NCBI RefSeq assembly: GCF_031143425.1 | Contig: NC_090451.1 | Span: forward strand, 350,680,339 to 350,744,338 | Direction: 5' to 3' | Source of the DNA: Pleurodeles waltl | Lineage: Eukaryota; Chordata; Amphibia; Caudata; Salamandridae | Length of the DNA stretch: 64,000 bases | Shown here: positions 10,560 to 22,436 of the stretch, one piece after another | Position numbering within the stretch: position 1 is the stretch's first letter | Layout of the letters: every line of letters begins with the position of its first letter | The notes under the pieces: model-generated | The model's input: the letters and a program-made list of their open reading frames with translations, nothing else | Told to the model about the DNA's origin: nothing | Databases searched by the model: none | Made by a program: the position numbers and the translations under genes

Positions 10560-13500
10560 TGCCACAGGGCTTGAAATTTGACCTCCGTCTGCTGGAGACT
10601 GTGGGATAGTTGTTCCATTGTCATGGTGTGCCACAAAAGGGTAAACCACTGAGCAGTGGATGGGGGGCATCTGTTTCTTCCAGGTTATAGCCACTAATCG
10701 TTGCACCGCATGGAGCAAATTGCTAGCAAGATTCCAGTCTGTGTGAGTCATTGCACGTAAATCAGGTGGACGAACGCCCAGGATCACTGTGAGGTAAGTG
10801 GGTGGGGGAGTAGGTGGCATAATATAGCTTTTATATGTCCTAGTATCTCTTTCCAAATAATTTTGATTAGACTGCCGACCCACCATATGTGGCAGAAGTC
10901 GCCCAATGCTAGGCCGCATCTCCAACACTGTGGCGATGATGACCGGTAGATAGCAACAAGACGTGCTGCGGTATAATACCATTGGGGTATAAGTTTATAT
11001 GCTGTCTCCCTGAAAGAGAGACTGCAATATGTCTTAGTAATGTCCTGCCATAGGATCACCCATTGTTTGTGTGAGATATCTTCTGAATTACTGGTTCGCC
11101 AGGAGACCTGATACTTATGCAGGCGTGGCGGCGTAGAGTGTTGCAGTGTAAGGTATGTGTTAGAAATAGGGCCCCTAGACCCCGCTTCTGCCCATATTAG
11201 CTTTTCAAATGGAGTGTACGGTCAGACGGCCTCAGGATAGACCATTGGGTGTAACGCCCAGTGTCTCAGCTCTTAGTATTGGATCTTTGCAGTATCCGGG
11301 AGTCGATAGTCTAGTTTGCATTGGTCAAAGGATTTCATTGTGGGCCCAACAAAGAGTTCCCTCAGCGTCCTGCATTCACCTTCGCACGAGGCAGCAAAGG
11401 ACTGGGGCTGGAATGCTGGGGTAAAGGTAGGACTGCGTGCAGGGGAAGTGTTGGTTTAGGGGAAGGTGGTGAGACCTCTTTTGAGTGCCAACTTGTCCCA
11501 GCTGTCGAGTACCGTTTTTGTGGCCATGGAAGGATAAGTGCTGCATGGTCGCATGGATTTAGATAGCCAAGCAAGGTCCCACAGGGATCTGCAGGCCACA
11601 GCACGATCCATATGAAACCAGTGCTTCTCACTGGCGCGTGCTACCCATTCCAAAATGGAGCACAAGTGGGCAGCCCAGTGGTATTCAAGGAAGTTGGGGC
11701 AAGCCAATCCTCTTTTGTCACGCCGCAGCATCAGTAACACATTAGATATCCTTGTTCTTCTCCTGTTCCATCTAAAGGAGTGGATGTCACACTGTAGTTG
11801 TTGAACTTCGCCCTGTGTGATGGGGGTTGGCAGTGCCTGGAACAGATACAGTACTCGGTGGAGCACATTCATCTTTATAAAATTAATACGACCCAGCCAT
11901 GAGATGTACTGCAACTTCCACCCTCTGAGGTCTGCCAAGATATTGTGGCAAAGTTGAGGCCAGTTTGCTCATGTCCAAATAGAGAGGGTGGGAGAGAGAT
12001 TGAGACCCAGGTATCCAATTTTATCTGATGCCCACTGGAACAGTGTCAGGCCCTGTATATGAGGTAAGGCCTTGGCAGGAATAGTGAGGTTAAGCGCAAG
12101 GGATTTGGACATGTTGATTTTGAAGCCTGAGATCACCTCATAGGTCTGCAGACAAGTAACCTGGGCAGGAAGGGAGGTCTCCGAGAGTGAGATGGTAAGC
12201 AACAGATCACAAGCAAACAGACTGATCTTGTGGTCTCACCCTCCGAAAGGAATACCCACCACCTCTGCAGTGCAATGAACAGTGGTAGCTAGTGGTTCCA
12301 CCACTAAGGCGAATAAAAGAGGTGACAGCCGGCACCCTTGGCGTGCTCCCCGGTGAATGGAGATTTCAGGTGACTGCTGGCTATTGGTGCATATTGTGGC
12401 AGTAGGAGGGCTGCATCGGATGCCATGATTTTAGATATCATGCCAGGGCCTAGGCCCACCTTACCTAAGGCTGCTTTGAGGAAAGACCAACTCACTATGT
12501 CAAATGCCTTTTCGGCACTGAGAAAGATAAGGCATGCTGGAATATTTTGGTGGTGGGCTTTTTCTACCAGATGCACACCCAATAGACATTATCCGCATCT
12601 TTCCTTCGGTGGATAAAACCTACTTGGTGTGGGTTGATGAGTCCCGGAAGATACTTTTCTAATCTAGTTGCCAAGATTTTAGTAAATAATTTAGTGTCGG
12701 TATTAAGGAGGACTATGAGATGATAAGATAAACATTAGGCTGGGTCCTTGCTGGGCTTGAGTATGAGGATTATCTCTGCAGCCATCATAGATGGAGTGAG
12801 CCCTGTATCCTGTGTGAAAGAGTTAAAAAGTTGTAAGAGGTGGGTTTGGAGTTCAGGTAAGAACAAGTGGTTAAAGCTGGCAGGCAGACCGTTTGGGCCA
12901 GGGGTTTTCCACAGGGGTGAAGTTCAAGCAGCTGCCCGGAGTTGGTCCTGAGTAATAGGGGCTTCAAGAAGCTCCGGATGTGGAAGAGGCAATCGGTCCC
13001 ATTCACAGGATTGCAGGTAGGTTTGTATCAACTCGGGGGACACTGTTGTTCTGGTAGAGCTCCTGATGATCCTAGAATATGCAATGTTTGTCCCATTTGG
13101 TGGTCGCCCAACCCTGATCCCCATCGTCGAGTTTCAATATGTGTGCTGAGTTTGCTTGTGGCGAAGCCTACGAGCTAGGAGCATGCCCACTTTATTGCCA
13201 CCCTTATTTTGATTCTGCTGCAAGGCTAAGAGGGTCCTCTCTATGCTTTATTAGTTCTGTAGGCTCTAAACTGTCCTCGCAATGAGGCGAGTTGCCATTT
13301 GTTCTGGCATGATAGGGTGACCTTGTCCTCCTGTTCCAGCCCTTTGAGTTCTTTATTGAGATTAGCCTCTTTCAGTCAAGCCTCCCTCACTCTAACTATA
13401 GCTATAGACGTGATCTCGCCCTGTATATGTGCTTTAAACCCATCCAACAGCATGTGTAGAGAAGTATCCGATGCAGTATTATTGGTGAAGTAATCTCTTA

Positions 13501-15860
13501 TTCCCTGACGAATTTCTGTGACATTTACTAGATCTTGTAACATCTGGGGTGAAGGCGCCAGCGTAGAATGTTTTTGTTAGTGAGGTATGAGTCAGACCAG
13601 GTGAGTTCTATGTGGGCATGGTCAGAGAATGACATATCAGAGAACTTGGATGCGATCAAGGTGTGTAGAAGCAAGTGTTTTACCAAGGTGATGTCTATGC
13701 GCAAGTATGAGGTGTGTACATGGGAATAGAAGTAGTCCCTCGAGTCTGGGTGTTTGTAGCGCTACGCATCTATGAAACCTGGATCAGATATTTCCCTCTT
13801 TAGTTAGGCAGACATGGCCCTTGTGCCCTGGTATGTCCTCGCGCTCCTGTGTAGCTCTGGGTCCCAGACTAGACTGAAATCTCCAGCAACTATCATGTTG
13901 CCTCGCACTTCATCTAGTTGCTTCTGCAACACCTTCCAGAGATAGAGGCCTTGTGCTGAGTTAGGTGCAAATATGTTAAGGATTGCGAGGGGTCGTCTAC
14001 CTCTCAGGACATGTAATTTAAAGAAGTGTTCCTCTTTTGTCCCTTGCTACTTTAGAGACAGAAGAGCAAGTGCTAATTTTGCCGAGGATGCCCACTGTTA
14101 GAAATTGAGTCTCTAGTTGGCAGTGGTTTGTACCCTGTCCAAGTAGGGACCCTCACTCTAGTCAAGTTAAGGAAGTCACACAGCTAACATAACCCCTGCT
14201 CACCCCCTACTCCACACCCGTTTGGAAAAATAGCAAATATTTATCTGAGTAAAACAAGACCAAAACAACAAAAATATAACCTACATAAGTGCGAATTTTC
14301 AAAGACTAAATCTTAGTAAAGTGCTTAGAAACACAATAGCTCCAACTGGGGCTATCACAGCATCTTGACAGAGTCATTCCCAACAGTCCAAGGGCACTTG
14401 CAAGGGCGTGCAAGACCCCAGGTTCAGTACATTGGAAAATTATGAGGAAACAAAGACGTTGCATAGAGTCGGTGAGGGGTCTCTGGAGCCGGTGTGGCGT
14501 CGGTTCCTTACTGCTACTGAGGAGGTGAGGCGTCAGTTCCTTACTGCTAGGCAGCGGAGGTGAGGTGTCGGTCGCTTACAGTTGCAGGGGTGGTGATGCG
14601 CTGTTGGTGGTGAGCCTTCAGTTCCTTACAACAAGGCGGGATTGATGAATCCAGCAGGTCAAGTTGTGAGGCATTGACTTTGCGGTGTCACAATCACATC
14701 ACAGGGCCACAGGTGCTGCAGCGGAGTCGGAGATCGGAGCCACGGATGTCGGTGACATGGTGCTCTGGACTCACGCTTTGGCTGGACTTCACCGGCAATG
14801 CGGCGGCATCAGGCCTGCGGTGTCAGTCGCGGTCGTTGCACTCAGCGGGGACCATGGCTCTGGTGCAGGCAGTGACACTGGTTTCAAAGTTGCTCTGGAG
14901 TCTATGTGCTTGGTTTCTTCTTGGTTGCACCAAAACTCAATCCTAAGGGCCCAGGAACTGGATTTGGCACCACTTGGCAAGTCAGGACTCTCAGCAATAG
15001 AGCCCAGGTGCTGGCAGATGAAGTCTTTGATGTCCCTGAGACTTCTTAACAGGAGGCAACTCAGTCTAAGTCCTTGGAGAACCTTTGGAACCAGGATGTA
15101 GGAATTAAAGTCCAGTCCTTTCACTTCCAGCACAGAAGCAGCACAGAAGAAGCAGGCCAGCACAGCAAAGCAACAGGCAGTCCCTCCTACAGCATCCATC
15201 TGTTCTTCCTGGCAGAATGTCCTCAGTCCAGAAGTATTCTAACTTTGTAGAGTCAGAGTTCCAGTATTTATACCCATATCTGTCTTTGAAGTAGGCAAAC
15301 TTAAAGAAGAAGTCTTTGCAAGACCCTGCCTTACCTTCCCTGGCCCCAGACACACTCCAGGGGGTTGGAGAGTGCTTTGTGTGAGGACAGGCACAGCCCT
15401 ATTCAGGTGCAAGTGTCAGCTCCTCCCACTATTCTAGCTTAGGAAAAAGGAAGACCCATCAGGAAATGCAGGGCACACCTCAGCTCCATTTGTGTGACTG
15501 TCTAGAGTGAATTCACAAACAGCCCAATTGTCATACTGACCCAGACATGTATCCCACAGACAGGAGGACTCACAGAATGGTTAAGCAAGAAAATGCCCAC
15601 TTTCTAAAAGTGGCATTTTCAAACTTACACTTCAAAATCCAACTTCACCAAGAGTTGTATTTTCATTGTTTTAATGTCAGTAAAGGCCCAAAAGCATAGT
15701 GGATATTTAAGCTGTGCCATCCTGTGTCGCTAAACTCCCATAAGGTGGGTTTTCTGAAGTAAAACAACATCTGGGTCATGCTGTAGGATGTACCTCCAGA
15801 TCTATCTGCGCTTGTTCAGGGCATTTAAGCCCCAAACATTAAGGTAGAAGTATTTTGTAT
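10560..15860 (-). pseudogene. L1 ORF2 (endonuclease-RT-Cys region), decayed and split
   Basis: ORF2 nicks DNA and reverse transcribes L1 RNA. In sense order, the endonuclease start reads NVWGLNALNKRR then LLQKTHLMG (about 15830-15740). After the insertion come AGDFSLVWDPELHRS (about 13890) and the RT block SAEKAFDIVSWSFLK (about 12500). The connection/thumb part reads SWLGRINFIKMNVLHR (about 11890), and the C-terminal CWRC...H region lies near 10920-10860. Several stops and frameshifts break it into short ORFs (for example 11456-11938 and 12304-12582). The motif order is that of L1. Confidence 0.8.
14098..15660. mobile_element. Unclassified insertion inside the L1, starting TGTTAGAAATTG
   Basis: The L1 endonuclease reading stops at about 14097 and resumes at about 15660. 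The segment starts TGTTAG, which could be an LTR start, but no matching end or primer-binding site was found. Inside, GGTGAGGYGTCRGTTCCTTAC-like units repeat about four times (about 14466-14640). Two overlapping plus-strand ORFs (14674-14946 and 14685-15101) resemble no family I know and are probably chance ORFs. Confidence 0.5.
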
Positions 15861-16818
15861 CATTTGATAATGTGATTGATCACGAAAGAGTGTGTTGAGG
15901 CGGTGAAAGGACGCTGTGGTCAACATAATGTGTACAGAAAATGAATCGAGGAAGTCAGTGGGCAGTTCTCCTCCAAGCATTCTGAATCAGACAACATGGG
16001 AGCGGTGTCCCAACCTCTGAGGAAGATGAGAAGCAATGATTATAGCACTTATGTGATGATGGGAGCGTCTGTTGAGGAACCTGAAAGGGACTGTTTAAGC
16101 AACAACCAAGGAAGAATGACCTATAAAAAGAAACCATATATAACATAACCGCAACAAACGGGCTAACCAGGCCCAACTTGTCAGTCCATTTTGTGCAGAG
16201 ACCATCATTAAGGTGCACAGATCTCGCTCGAGAAGTTACTCCCCTGGGGTGGTAACGGAGTGGGGTGGGCTGCCAGGCGAGATCAACGAGCATGGGCGAA
16301 CGTCGGAGCATAGGTAAACACACCTCCAGGCCCCTACAGTCCGGGGCCTCAAGAGTCAGTTTCAGTTGGGCAGCACCACTCATCCCCCAATGGGGACAGT
16401 CCATGCAGTGATAAGGAGGATGGCGAAACGCTACAGGGATCCTGTTGTAGAAAGTGCAGGAGAGGTACTTTTAACCATGTTCCTGATGTGTTGACGGATG
16501 TCACTTTTGGTCTCTCTCTAGATGATTCCTCTGTTTGGTGCTTGGTAGGGCGATGGAGTATTACAACAACCAACATAGGTCAAAGCGCATCTTTGATGGG
16601 TTTACAGGATTTTGAGGCCTCTTTATTCTCCAGGCCCTGTTCAAGGGCCAGTAGGTGTTTTGCTTCCTCCAGCAAGCACAATGATCATTGTTTTCCTTCC
16701 CAGGTAAACAACAAAGCAAAGGGGTGACCCTATTGATAACAGATGTCCAGTTCCCTGAGCTTATCTGTCACTATTTTGAAGTCTCTTCTCCTGTGTAGTG
16801 TAACTTGGAAAGGTCCTG

Positions 16819-17547
16819 TTACAGTTGTATTGTGTGGCCTTGGAACACAAGGTCGGCTTTGCGTCTTGAGGCTTGCAGGATGTCATCCTCTGTGACGAAG
16901 TGGACTCTGGTCAAGATAGCCAGTGCTGTATCAGGGCATCCTGGTGCAGATGCTACTGTGTGCACTTGGTCCCGGTTCGGTGGAGGAAGATCCATGTTTC
17001 CTCTAATTGTTTGCAACAGGGCTGGAGTGAATGCCATGATGTCCTCGCTCGCCACTCCTCTGGGGATTCCTCTAATGTGTAAGTTATTACGGCTGTCCTG
17101 TTTTCTTAATCTTCTTGTTTGGCTTTTTAGTTCAATTTGTTGTTCCTCAAGGACTGCCACACGCCACTAGAGTATTTCTTGATCTTCAGAGCGCATGTCC
17201 ACAGTGCACTCCAAATCATCCACTCGGCCTCCTATTTCAGATACATCCCTTTGTATGTCTCGGAGGCAGGTGTTAAAGTCTGTCTTGAGACCACTAACAT
17301 CAGAGCGTATCTCCTGTAGAAAGAGCGACATACATTGTGAGATCGGGACAGCGATCGAGCTTTCAGCTTCAAGGGTTGTGCAGCCTTCGAGTAATATGGT
17401 GTCTCCTGTTGATGCCTTATTCCAAGGGAGGTCACCATGTTGTCTTTGGACGACATTAAGCGCAGCATGATGTCGGGCTACGTGGGGGCAATCAGATGCA
17501 TTGTATAGGGGGCCCAGGCCAAAGGTCTCGTCAAGAAGTTGCGTCAT
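16819..17547 (-). pseudogene. L1 ORF1 (coiled coil plus RNA-binding domain), decayed
   Basis: ORF1 is the RNA-binding chaperone of L1 particles. Residues from 17547 down include a heptad-like stretch with EIRSDVSGLKTDFNT and IGGRVDDLECTVD. After a stop at about 17167 the same frame continues with VLEEQQIELKSQTRRLRKQD and RNNLHIRGIP, the start of the central RRM-like domain in L1 ORF1. It is broken by the stop and truncated downstream. Position and strand agree with ORF2. Confidence 0.75.
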
Positions 17548-18420
17548 ATGAAAGGTGCCTCAGGGCCTGCAGGCCAACTTTGGGTGAGGGCACCTTGTGA
17601 CCGCAGGAGGGTCTAGGAGCCAGAGGTCGGTGAGGGAGCTCCATCAGAGGTGACTGGTAACAAGAGTGGTGGCAAACGGTAGCACAGGTCAGTCCTGTTA
17701 GCGAGGGTTCAACCACACCAGTGGTGCAGGGCGAGACCTTCTGGCGGCAGTTAAAGGCTGAGGAGCAGTTACTACATTAGTGGGGCAGTGCTCCTCTCTT
17801 GTGGATTTGTGCGTGCTTTACAAGAGGCAGGTGGAGAGGCCATTGCCCCAGCAGAGTGCAATCATTGCTTTCTCAGTTTAGAAAGAAAGAAACAAGATGT
17901 AAAAACACAGCAGAGGCCTGGTTGCTGAGGTGGGATGCAGGTTGCACGGTGTTCCTTGTAGTTGCAGCCCCGAATGTGGAGGTTGGTTACCAGACTAGTG
18001 ACCAGCAAGCCTTGGCAGCAGTAAGCACAACACAAAATCTCTGGAACTTCACCAGTTCTAGGGGAATCACGTAGCAGCCTGAAGCTTCAGGTCAGTGAGA
18101 CTACCACTCCCTCAATGCACAAGACCACCTTGATTTGGGCAATCCCACAGAGGGCCCGATGGCCAGCGATTCTTTGGGTCCGGTGAGTGTTTTTACCTGT
18201 GGTTTGCAGAGACCTAATAACACTTGTCCAGGGGATACTGAAGGTGCTTCTGGTTTCCACAGGGGTCCCTCTCTTCAGGAGTACCGAGTATCAGATGAAT
18301 ATGTATTTTTGTATAAAACAATAGATAGAATGAGGAAGTGAAACTATATTCTTTGAACCGCTATAAGCATACACAAGAGAGACGTTTCTAGAACATTGAA
18401 ATAAAAAGGTAGGTTGGGGT
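17548..18420 (-). other. Probable L1 5' leader; no gene
   Basis: Non-coding stretch between L1 ORF1 and the point where gypsy integrase resumes. It presumably contains the L1 5' UTR. No promoter motif, repeat or target duplication could be fixed. Confidence 0.4.
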
Positions 18421-18676
18421 TTAGTATTCAATTTGCAGTTTTTCCCTGTCCCAGCAACCATAATCATACAGGGGGTATCGTTTTTGCTTTGATTATCAAT
18501 TTCCTACACTGGCTGTCAAAGGATGGTGAAGACCAAAGAGCACCTCAGACAAAAAGTCTGGTTTTCACTCATGGATTAACTGGGGTCGGACGTGGTGCAA
18601 GGTTGTCTCTCATGTCAAGCCACAGACAAAGCTGACCCACTTACACCTATTATGTCAGAAGAGGGACTAGGTCATC
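18421..18676 (+). pseudogene. Old gypsy integrase N-terminus (zinc-binding part)
   Basis: Integrase inserts element cDNA. In one frame the region reads MVKTKEHLRQKVWFS, a stop, and then VVQGCLSCQATDK, matching the HQGAGKTKARLRAKVWF...CHSC segment of the young element. The reading runs through GLGHL into 42455 once the young gypsy and one copy of GTCATC are removed, which fixes the insertion point of the young element to the base. Confidence 0.8.
18671..18676. repeat. Target-site duplication GTCATC (left copy) of young gypsy
   Basis: GTCATC lies directly before the 5' LTR and again directly after the 3' LTR at 42449-42454. Gypsy elements usually make 5-bp duplications; the sixth base may be chance. 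Confidence 0.85.
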
Positions 18677-18862
18677 TGTAGAGAATAAGCGGAGAGCCAT
18701 GCGGGCTCTCCTTGTGTGTAAAACGTGCTCTGCGTGTCCGGGAGGGGCACGGAGCACCAGTATATAATAAAGTGAGAGCTGCGGTGACGCACTCTCGGGT
18801 GTGGCTTGAAGCTTAACAAGTCTCCGTGTGTGTTTGTTACTCGTCGAGGTCGCAAGACTACA
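18677..18862 (+). repeat. 5' LTR of young gypsy (186 bp)
   Basis: It runs from TGTAGAGAATAAGC to GCAAGACTACA. It contains TATATAA overlapping an AATAAA-type signal about 96 bp in, which may serve as promoter and polyadenylation signal. It differs from the 3' LTR at 3 of 186 positions (about 1.6%). Confidence 0.95.
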
Positions 18863-18863
18863 A

Positions 18864-18881
18864 TGGCGACGAGCGGGATCT
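18864..18881 (+). promoter_or_regulatory. Primer-binding site candidate
   Basis: TGGCGACGAGCGGGAT begins two bases after the LTR end. A TGG-starting stretch here is where a tRNA 3' end primes minus-strand synthesis. The tRNA identity was not determined. Confidence 0.6.
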
Positions 18882-19079
18882 CGATGTCCCATGTGTTGAA
18901 AGAAGAGTACCTCAAGTGAGGGATGAAGTTGTGAAAAAAAAATAACGAGAAAAAAAAAAAAAAAAACTACCGAAAGCCGTGCGCTGTCGGCCGCCTGGAG
19001 GAGAAATTGATCGCCCGGTGTGGTGCCTCCGGAGAGTGCGCGGCTTGGCCCCCTGCCTGGGGAAGCCGAAAACAGTAAG

Positions 19080-19360
19080 CAGCGAGACACGACCTGCCTC
19101 GCTCCCGGAAAAAGAAAAGGAAACGCTCCGTCGAGCGCTGCACGCAGTGAGACACGCCTCGCCCCGCCCCAGAAAAGAGAAAGAAACGCTCCGTCGAGCG
19201 TTTTAATTAAAGAATCCTGTTGCCGGGAGATCCTGGTGTCGAGCGAGACACGCCCTGCCCCGCCCCGAAAAAAAAAAAAAGAAAGAAACGCTCCGTCGAG
19301 CGTTTTAATTAAGGAATCCTGTTGCCAGGAGATCCTGGTGTCGAGCGCGCCTGAGCTAAG
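19080..19360 (+). repeat. Leader tandem repeats with three hairpins
   Basis: Between LTR and gag, about 65-110-bp units recur three times. Each contains CGCTCCGTCGAGCG (about 19124, 19190, 19290), a stem CGCTC/GAGCG with loop CGTC. In units two and three AAACGCTC pairs with GAGCGTTT, giving 8 bp. Units two and three also share a TTTTAATTAA...GAATCCTGTTGCC tail. They could be packaging or translation signals; no function is shown. Confidence 0.7.
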
Positions 19361-19755
19361 CGTCCTGTTGCCAGGAGAGCAACAGTGACGCAGGTGCCGT
19401 CGAATCGGGTGTCCCCTCTGGAACTGTTCTGCCGCTGCGAAGAGCAGCGAGCTGAGTGTTTCCCCTGGAGCTGGGGAAACAAAGTGAATTAAATACAGGA
19501 TAAGAGAGTGAGGCAACTGCCTCTGATCACTGGAGACAAGTGCCTGTGAGAGTTGGAGGTATTAATGGCAGGCAGAGGCCTGTAAAAAAAAAAAAGGAAA
19601 AAAAAAAAATAATAAAATAAATAAAGAGAGTTTTTTTTTCTCTCTCTCTCTTCTATATATGTGTATGAGCCAGGATCTGGTTATGGTCAACATTGTTCTA
19701 GAGACAATAAATCAAATAAAATTTCAAATTCTGTGAATCAGTGGCGAGAGCAAGT

Positions 19756-20979
19756 ATGAGTGCCCCGCCCCAGGACAATGCTGATCCGCCACCACCACCA
19801 CCAGGGAATCCCCAACTCCCTGCACAGTTGAATAACAGTTTGCACTCCTCAATTACGTCGTTACCACCGTTTAGCCAATTGATTGACCCGGCCACTGCTG
19901 CGCCTAGATGGCGCTTATGGATAAATCGCCTAGAAAACTATTTTTGCGCAACTAGAGAAACGGATGGAGCTGTACGTAGGTCCGTAATGCTGTTGATGGG
20001 AGGAGATGAACTGCAGGAGCTGTTTGATTCTCTCCCTGATACAGGAGATAAGTCTGATTTTGATGCAGCGGTAACTGCTTTAAATAGACACTTTGATCCT
20101 CAACTTAATTCTGATTTTGAACGTTTTAAATTAAGACAGGCGCAACAGACAGAAGTTGAATCAATGGATATGTTTTATGCCAGGTTGAGAAAGCTGGCGA
20201 GCTCGTGCACAGGACTCAACCAGCAAGAGGAAATTCGAGCGCAAATCATACAAGGTTGCCGATCCAATGCCTTGAGGAAGCTTATTCTTCGACAGCAGGG
20301 TATGTCACTCGACGATATTTTAATTCTTGCGCGGTCGCCTGAACTATCTACGGTACGAGCAGATGCCATGGCAGCCGTAAGAGGCCAGTCGTTAGCGGCA
20401 GCGTCTTCAACTCGTGCTGTCCAGGTTAAGGAAGAACAGGTGGATGCTGTCCAGACACGCCGGATAGCGCCGCGTAATCCAAACCTGGCCAAATCCAATG
20501 ACAGGGTTTGTGGAAGCTGTGGATATGAGCACCGAGCGAACATGGGGTGCCCGGCGAAAGGACAATCGTGCAACCGCTGTGGTAAAGCAAACCATTTTGC
20601 TAAAGTGTGTAGATCCCGAAGAAATGTGACAAAAGACCCGAAAGGAAAAGATGCTAGTGTTAGAGCTGTATCCAAAAGCACGGAAGAAGTAAGGGACCAT
20701 GTCATGGTGAGTGGCCCAGCTTGCGATGAAGACGAAGAGGAAGACATCTTTGTAATTTCTTTCACGGGAGGGAGGCCATTAAAGAAGAGATCGCCTCCCA
20801 TGAGCGATGTTCAAGTAAATGGCATGCCTGTATCCGTACTCATCGATACAGGGGCGTCTGTCAATGTCATGGATGAAACTCTTTTCAAGAAGCTAGTGCC
20901 GGCCCGATACTCACTCCAACGTCGACAAAAATATATAACTATGGAGGACGAGACCCCCTTCCTCTCAAAGGAACAGTAG
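19756..20979 (+). CDS. Young gypsy Gag plus N-terminal protease
   Basis: About 407 residues from the ATG at 19756. Gag forms the core; the capsid-like region includes WINRLENYF and RAQIIQGC blocks. Two Cys/His knuckles for RNA binding lie at about residues 255-290; the second, CNRCGKANHFAKVC, is a canonical CX2CX4HX4C. The aspartic-protease active site LIDTGASVNVM follows at about residue 362. The frame hits a stop at 20977-20979, but protein similarity shifts to the -1 frame at the C-run 20954-20958, so a base has been lost inside protease. I see no slippery heptamer there, hence a mutation rather than programmed frameshifting is inferred. Confidence 0.9.
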   Translation: MSAPPQDNADPPPPPPGNPQLPAQLNNSLHSSITSLPPFSQLIDPATAAPRWRLWINRLENYFCATRETDGAVRRSVMLLMGGDELQELFDSLPDTGDKSDFDAAVTALNRHFDPQLNSDFERFKLRQAQQTEVESMDMFYARLRKLASSCTGLNQQEEIRAQIIQGCRSNALRKLILRQQGMSLDDILILARSPELSTVRADAMAAVRGQSLAAASSTRAVQVKEEQVDAVQTRRIAPRNPNLAKSNDRVCGSCGYEHRANMGCPAKGQSCNRCGKANHFAKVCRSRRNVTKDPKGKDASVRAVSKSTEEVRDHVMVSGPACDEDEEEDIFVISFTGGRPLKKRSPPMSDVQVNGMPVSVLIDTGASVNVMDETLFKKLVPARYSLQRRQKYITMEDETPFLSKEQ

Positions 20980-21597
20980 AGGTGTCAGTGCATAGCGGGG
21001 GTAAGTCAACGGATGCAAGATTCTATGTGGTGTCTGGGGATCGTGGCACTCTACTAGGATGTTACACGGCGGAAGAGTTAGAATTGGTGTTCTTCGCACG
21101 TCAAGTTCATGACGCTCAAGTGGAACAACTACTCAATGAGTTCTCGCAGCTCTTCGAAGGGTTAGGACGGCTGAAAGGAAAGCGCATCAAACTGCACATA
21201 GACCGAAGTGTGGTTCCGGTGGCGCTAAGACATCGTCGAGTACCATTCCATTTGCGTCCTGCTGTCGAGAAAGAATTGCAACTTCTGGAGGACCAAGGAG
21301 TAATAGAAAAGGTAGATGGACCTACACCTTGGGTGTCACCGTTGGTGATCGCGCCAAAGCCTAAACAACCGGGAGCAATTTGTCTCTGTGTTGATATGAG
21401 GCTGCCAAACAAAGCCATCAAAAGAGAGAGACATATAACGCCCACAATGGATGATATCATTGCAGATCTAAATGGGGCCCAGTGGTTCTCGAAACTGGAT
21501 CTTAATGCGGGGTATCATCAGTTGGAACTAGACCCTGGAAGTAGGAATATCACCACGTTCTCAACCCATGTGGGGCTAAGAAGATATAAGAGACTAA
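20955..21597 (+). pseudogene. Young gypsy pol, part 1: protease end and RT N-half
   Basis: It reads in frame from PLPLKGTVEVSV (the continuation of protease) through a linker to RT. RT motifs seen are VDGPTPWVSPLVI, VDMRLPNKAIK, and the first catalytic aspartate in FSKLDLNAGYHQL, then STHVGLRRYKRL. The frame ends where Harbinger copy 1 enters after TAA (21595-21597). Removing 21598-30290 joins the frame as RLSFGVSSAAEVFQ. The residue order is that of Ty3/gypsy pol. It is otherwise intact. Confidence 0.9.
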
Positions 21598-22436
21598 GGC
21601 CCTCATTCTGACCCTGGCGGTCGGTGATAAAGCGGCGGCCAACCCGCCAACAGGCCGGCGGTCCAAAATATGCTATTCTGACCCTGGCGGGAACCGCCAA
21701 CACAGCCCGCCGCATTAACACTCCGACCGCCACGGCGGAACAAACAAACAGCGCGGCGGTCCCCGCCAACAGCCAGGCGGCAGACAATGTACCGCCCACC
21801 CTATCACGACCCACCAATCCGCCACCTTTTCCGGGGCGGGAGCACCGGCGATAAAAACACGGCGGAAACAGACTACGAACGGGAAAACGCTCACCTCCAC
21901 ATACTCCACGCGAGATTCCGGCAGTATGGAACCCGAGTTGCAGGTCATCCCCGCACTCCTATACCTGCTCCTGTACCAGGAGCACGCCCGGCGGCGCGGA
22001 AGACATCGGTGAGAACTGCACCTACGACACAGGGGAGGGAAAAGATTACCGGCACACACCCACCCACCCACACCCACTACAACACACACATCAATGCATT
22101 CCCACAGATCACTGTCACAACCCACAAACCCCCCCCTCCGAAATAATGCAAAGACCAAAAGAAGAGAACTTAAACGGGCAGATATATTGAAATATGGACA
22201 GCAGTAATCCCAATAAATAAATAAACTATGTACAAAATATATACAGCTACTAAATGTAGTCCAACCACTGTCCGTGGACCACAGGGGTCCTGAGCAAAGG
22301 GGCAAGGCCCAGTCCCACGACAAGAACTCCACGGAGAGAACACTGCAGGGGCATCAGAAAGAAAAAAGGACAGGCACCTCAGGGGGAAGGGAAGGGGGGG
22401 CACCTCATCCACGAGGGGACTCCATGACCACTGGCC
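21598..22436. promoter_or_regulatory. Left terminal and subterminal DNA of Harbinger copy 1
   Basis: The TIR is followed by about 250 bp crowded with GGCGGT, CCGCC and CGCCAAC motifs in both orientations (about 21615-21800). Such repeated subterminal motifs are typical transposase or Myb-protein binding DNA in Harbingers (inference). The rest (21850-22436) holds CA-rich DNA and no convincing gene. Confidence 0.6.

Larger units (their letters stand above)
10140..18420 (-). mobile_element. Antisense L1-type LINE inserted in the old gypsy
   Basis: On the minus strand it reads in L1 order: a leader of unclear extent, ORF1 (17547 to about 16819), ORF2 endonuclease and RT (about 15860 to 10560), and a 3' end with a weak A-rich tail (TAAAAAAC) at about 10140. 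It sits between the RNase H and integrase parts of the old gypsy, so it inserted after the gypsy. A 1.6-kb unrelated segment splits the endonuclease. The 5' edge (about 18400) is placed only by where gypsy sequence resumes. Confidence 0.8.

Noticed and set aside
14674..15101. Protein-coding gene in the segment inside the L1
   Set aside because: Two overlapping frames and an antisense frame are similarly open in GC-rich DNA; no known motif.
20949..20985. Programmed -1 frameshift between gag-pro and pol
   Set aside because: The shift lies inside protease, after the active site, and no XXXYYYZ heptamer is in the right phase; a lost C is simpler.
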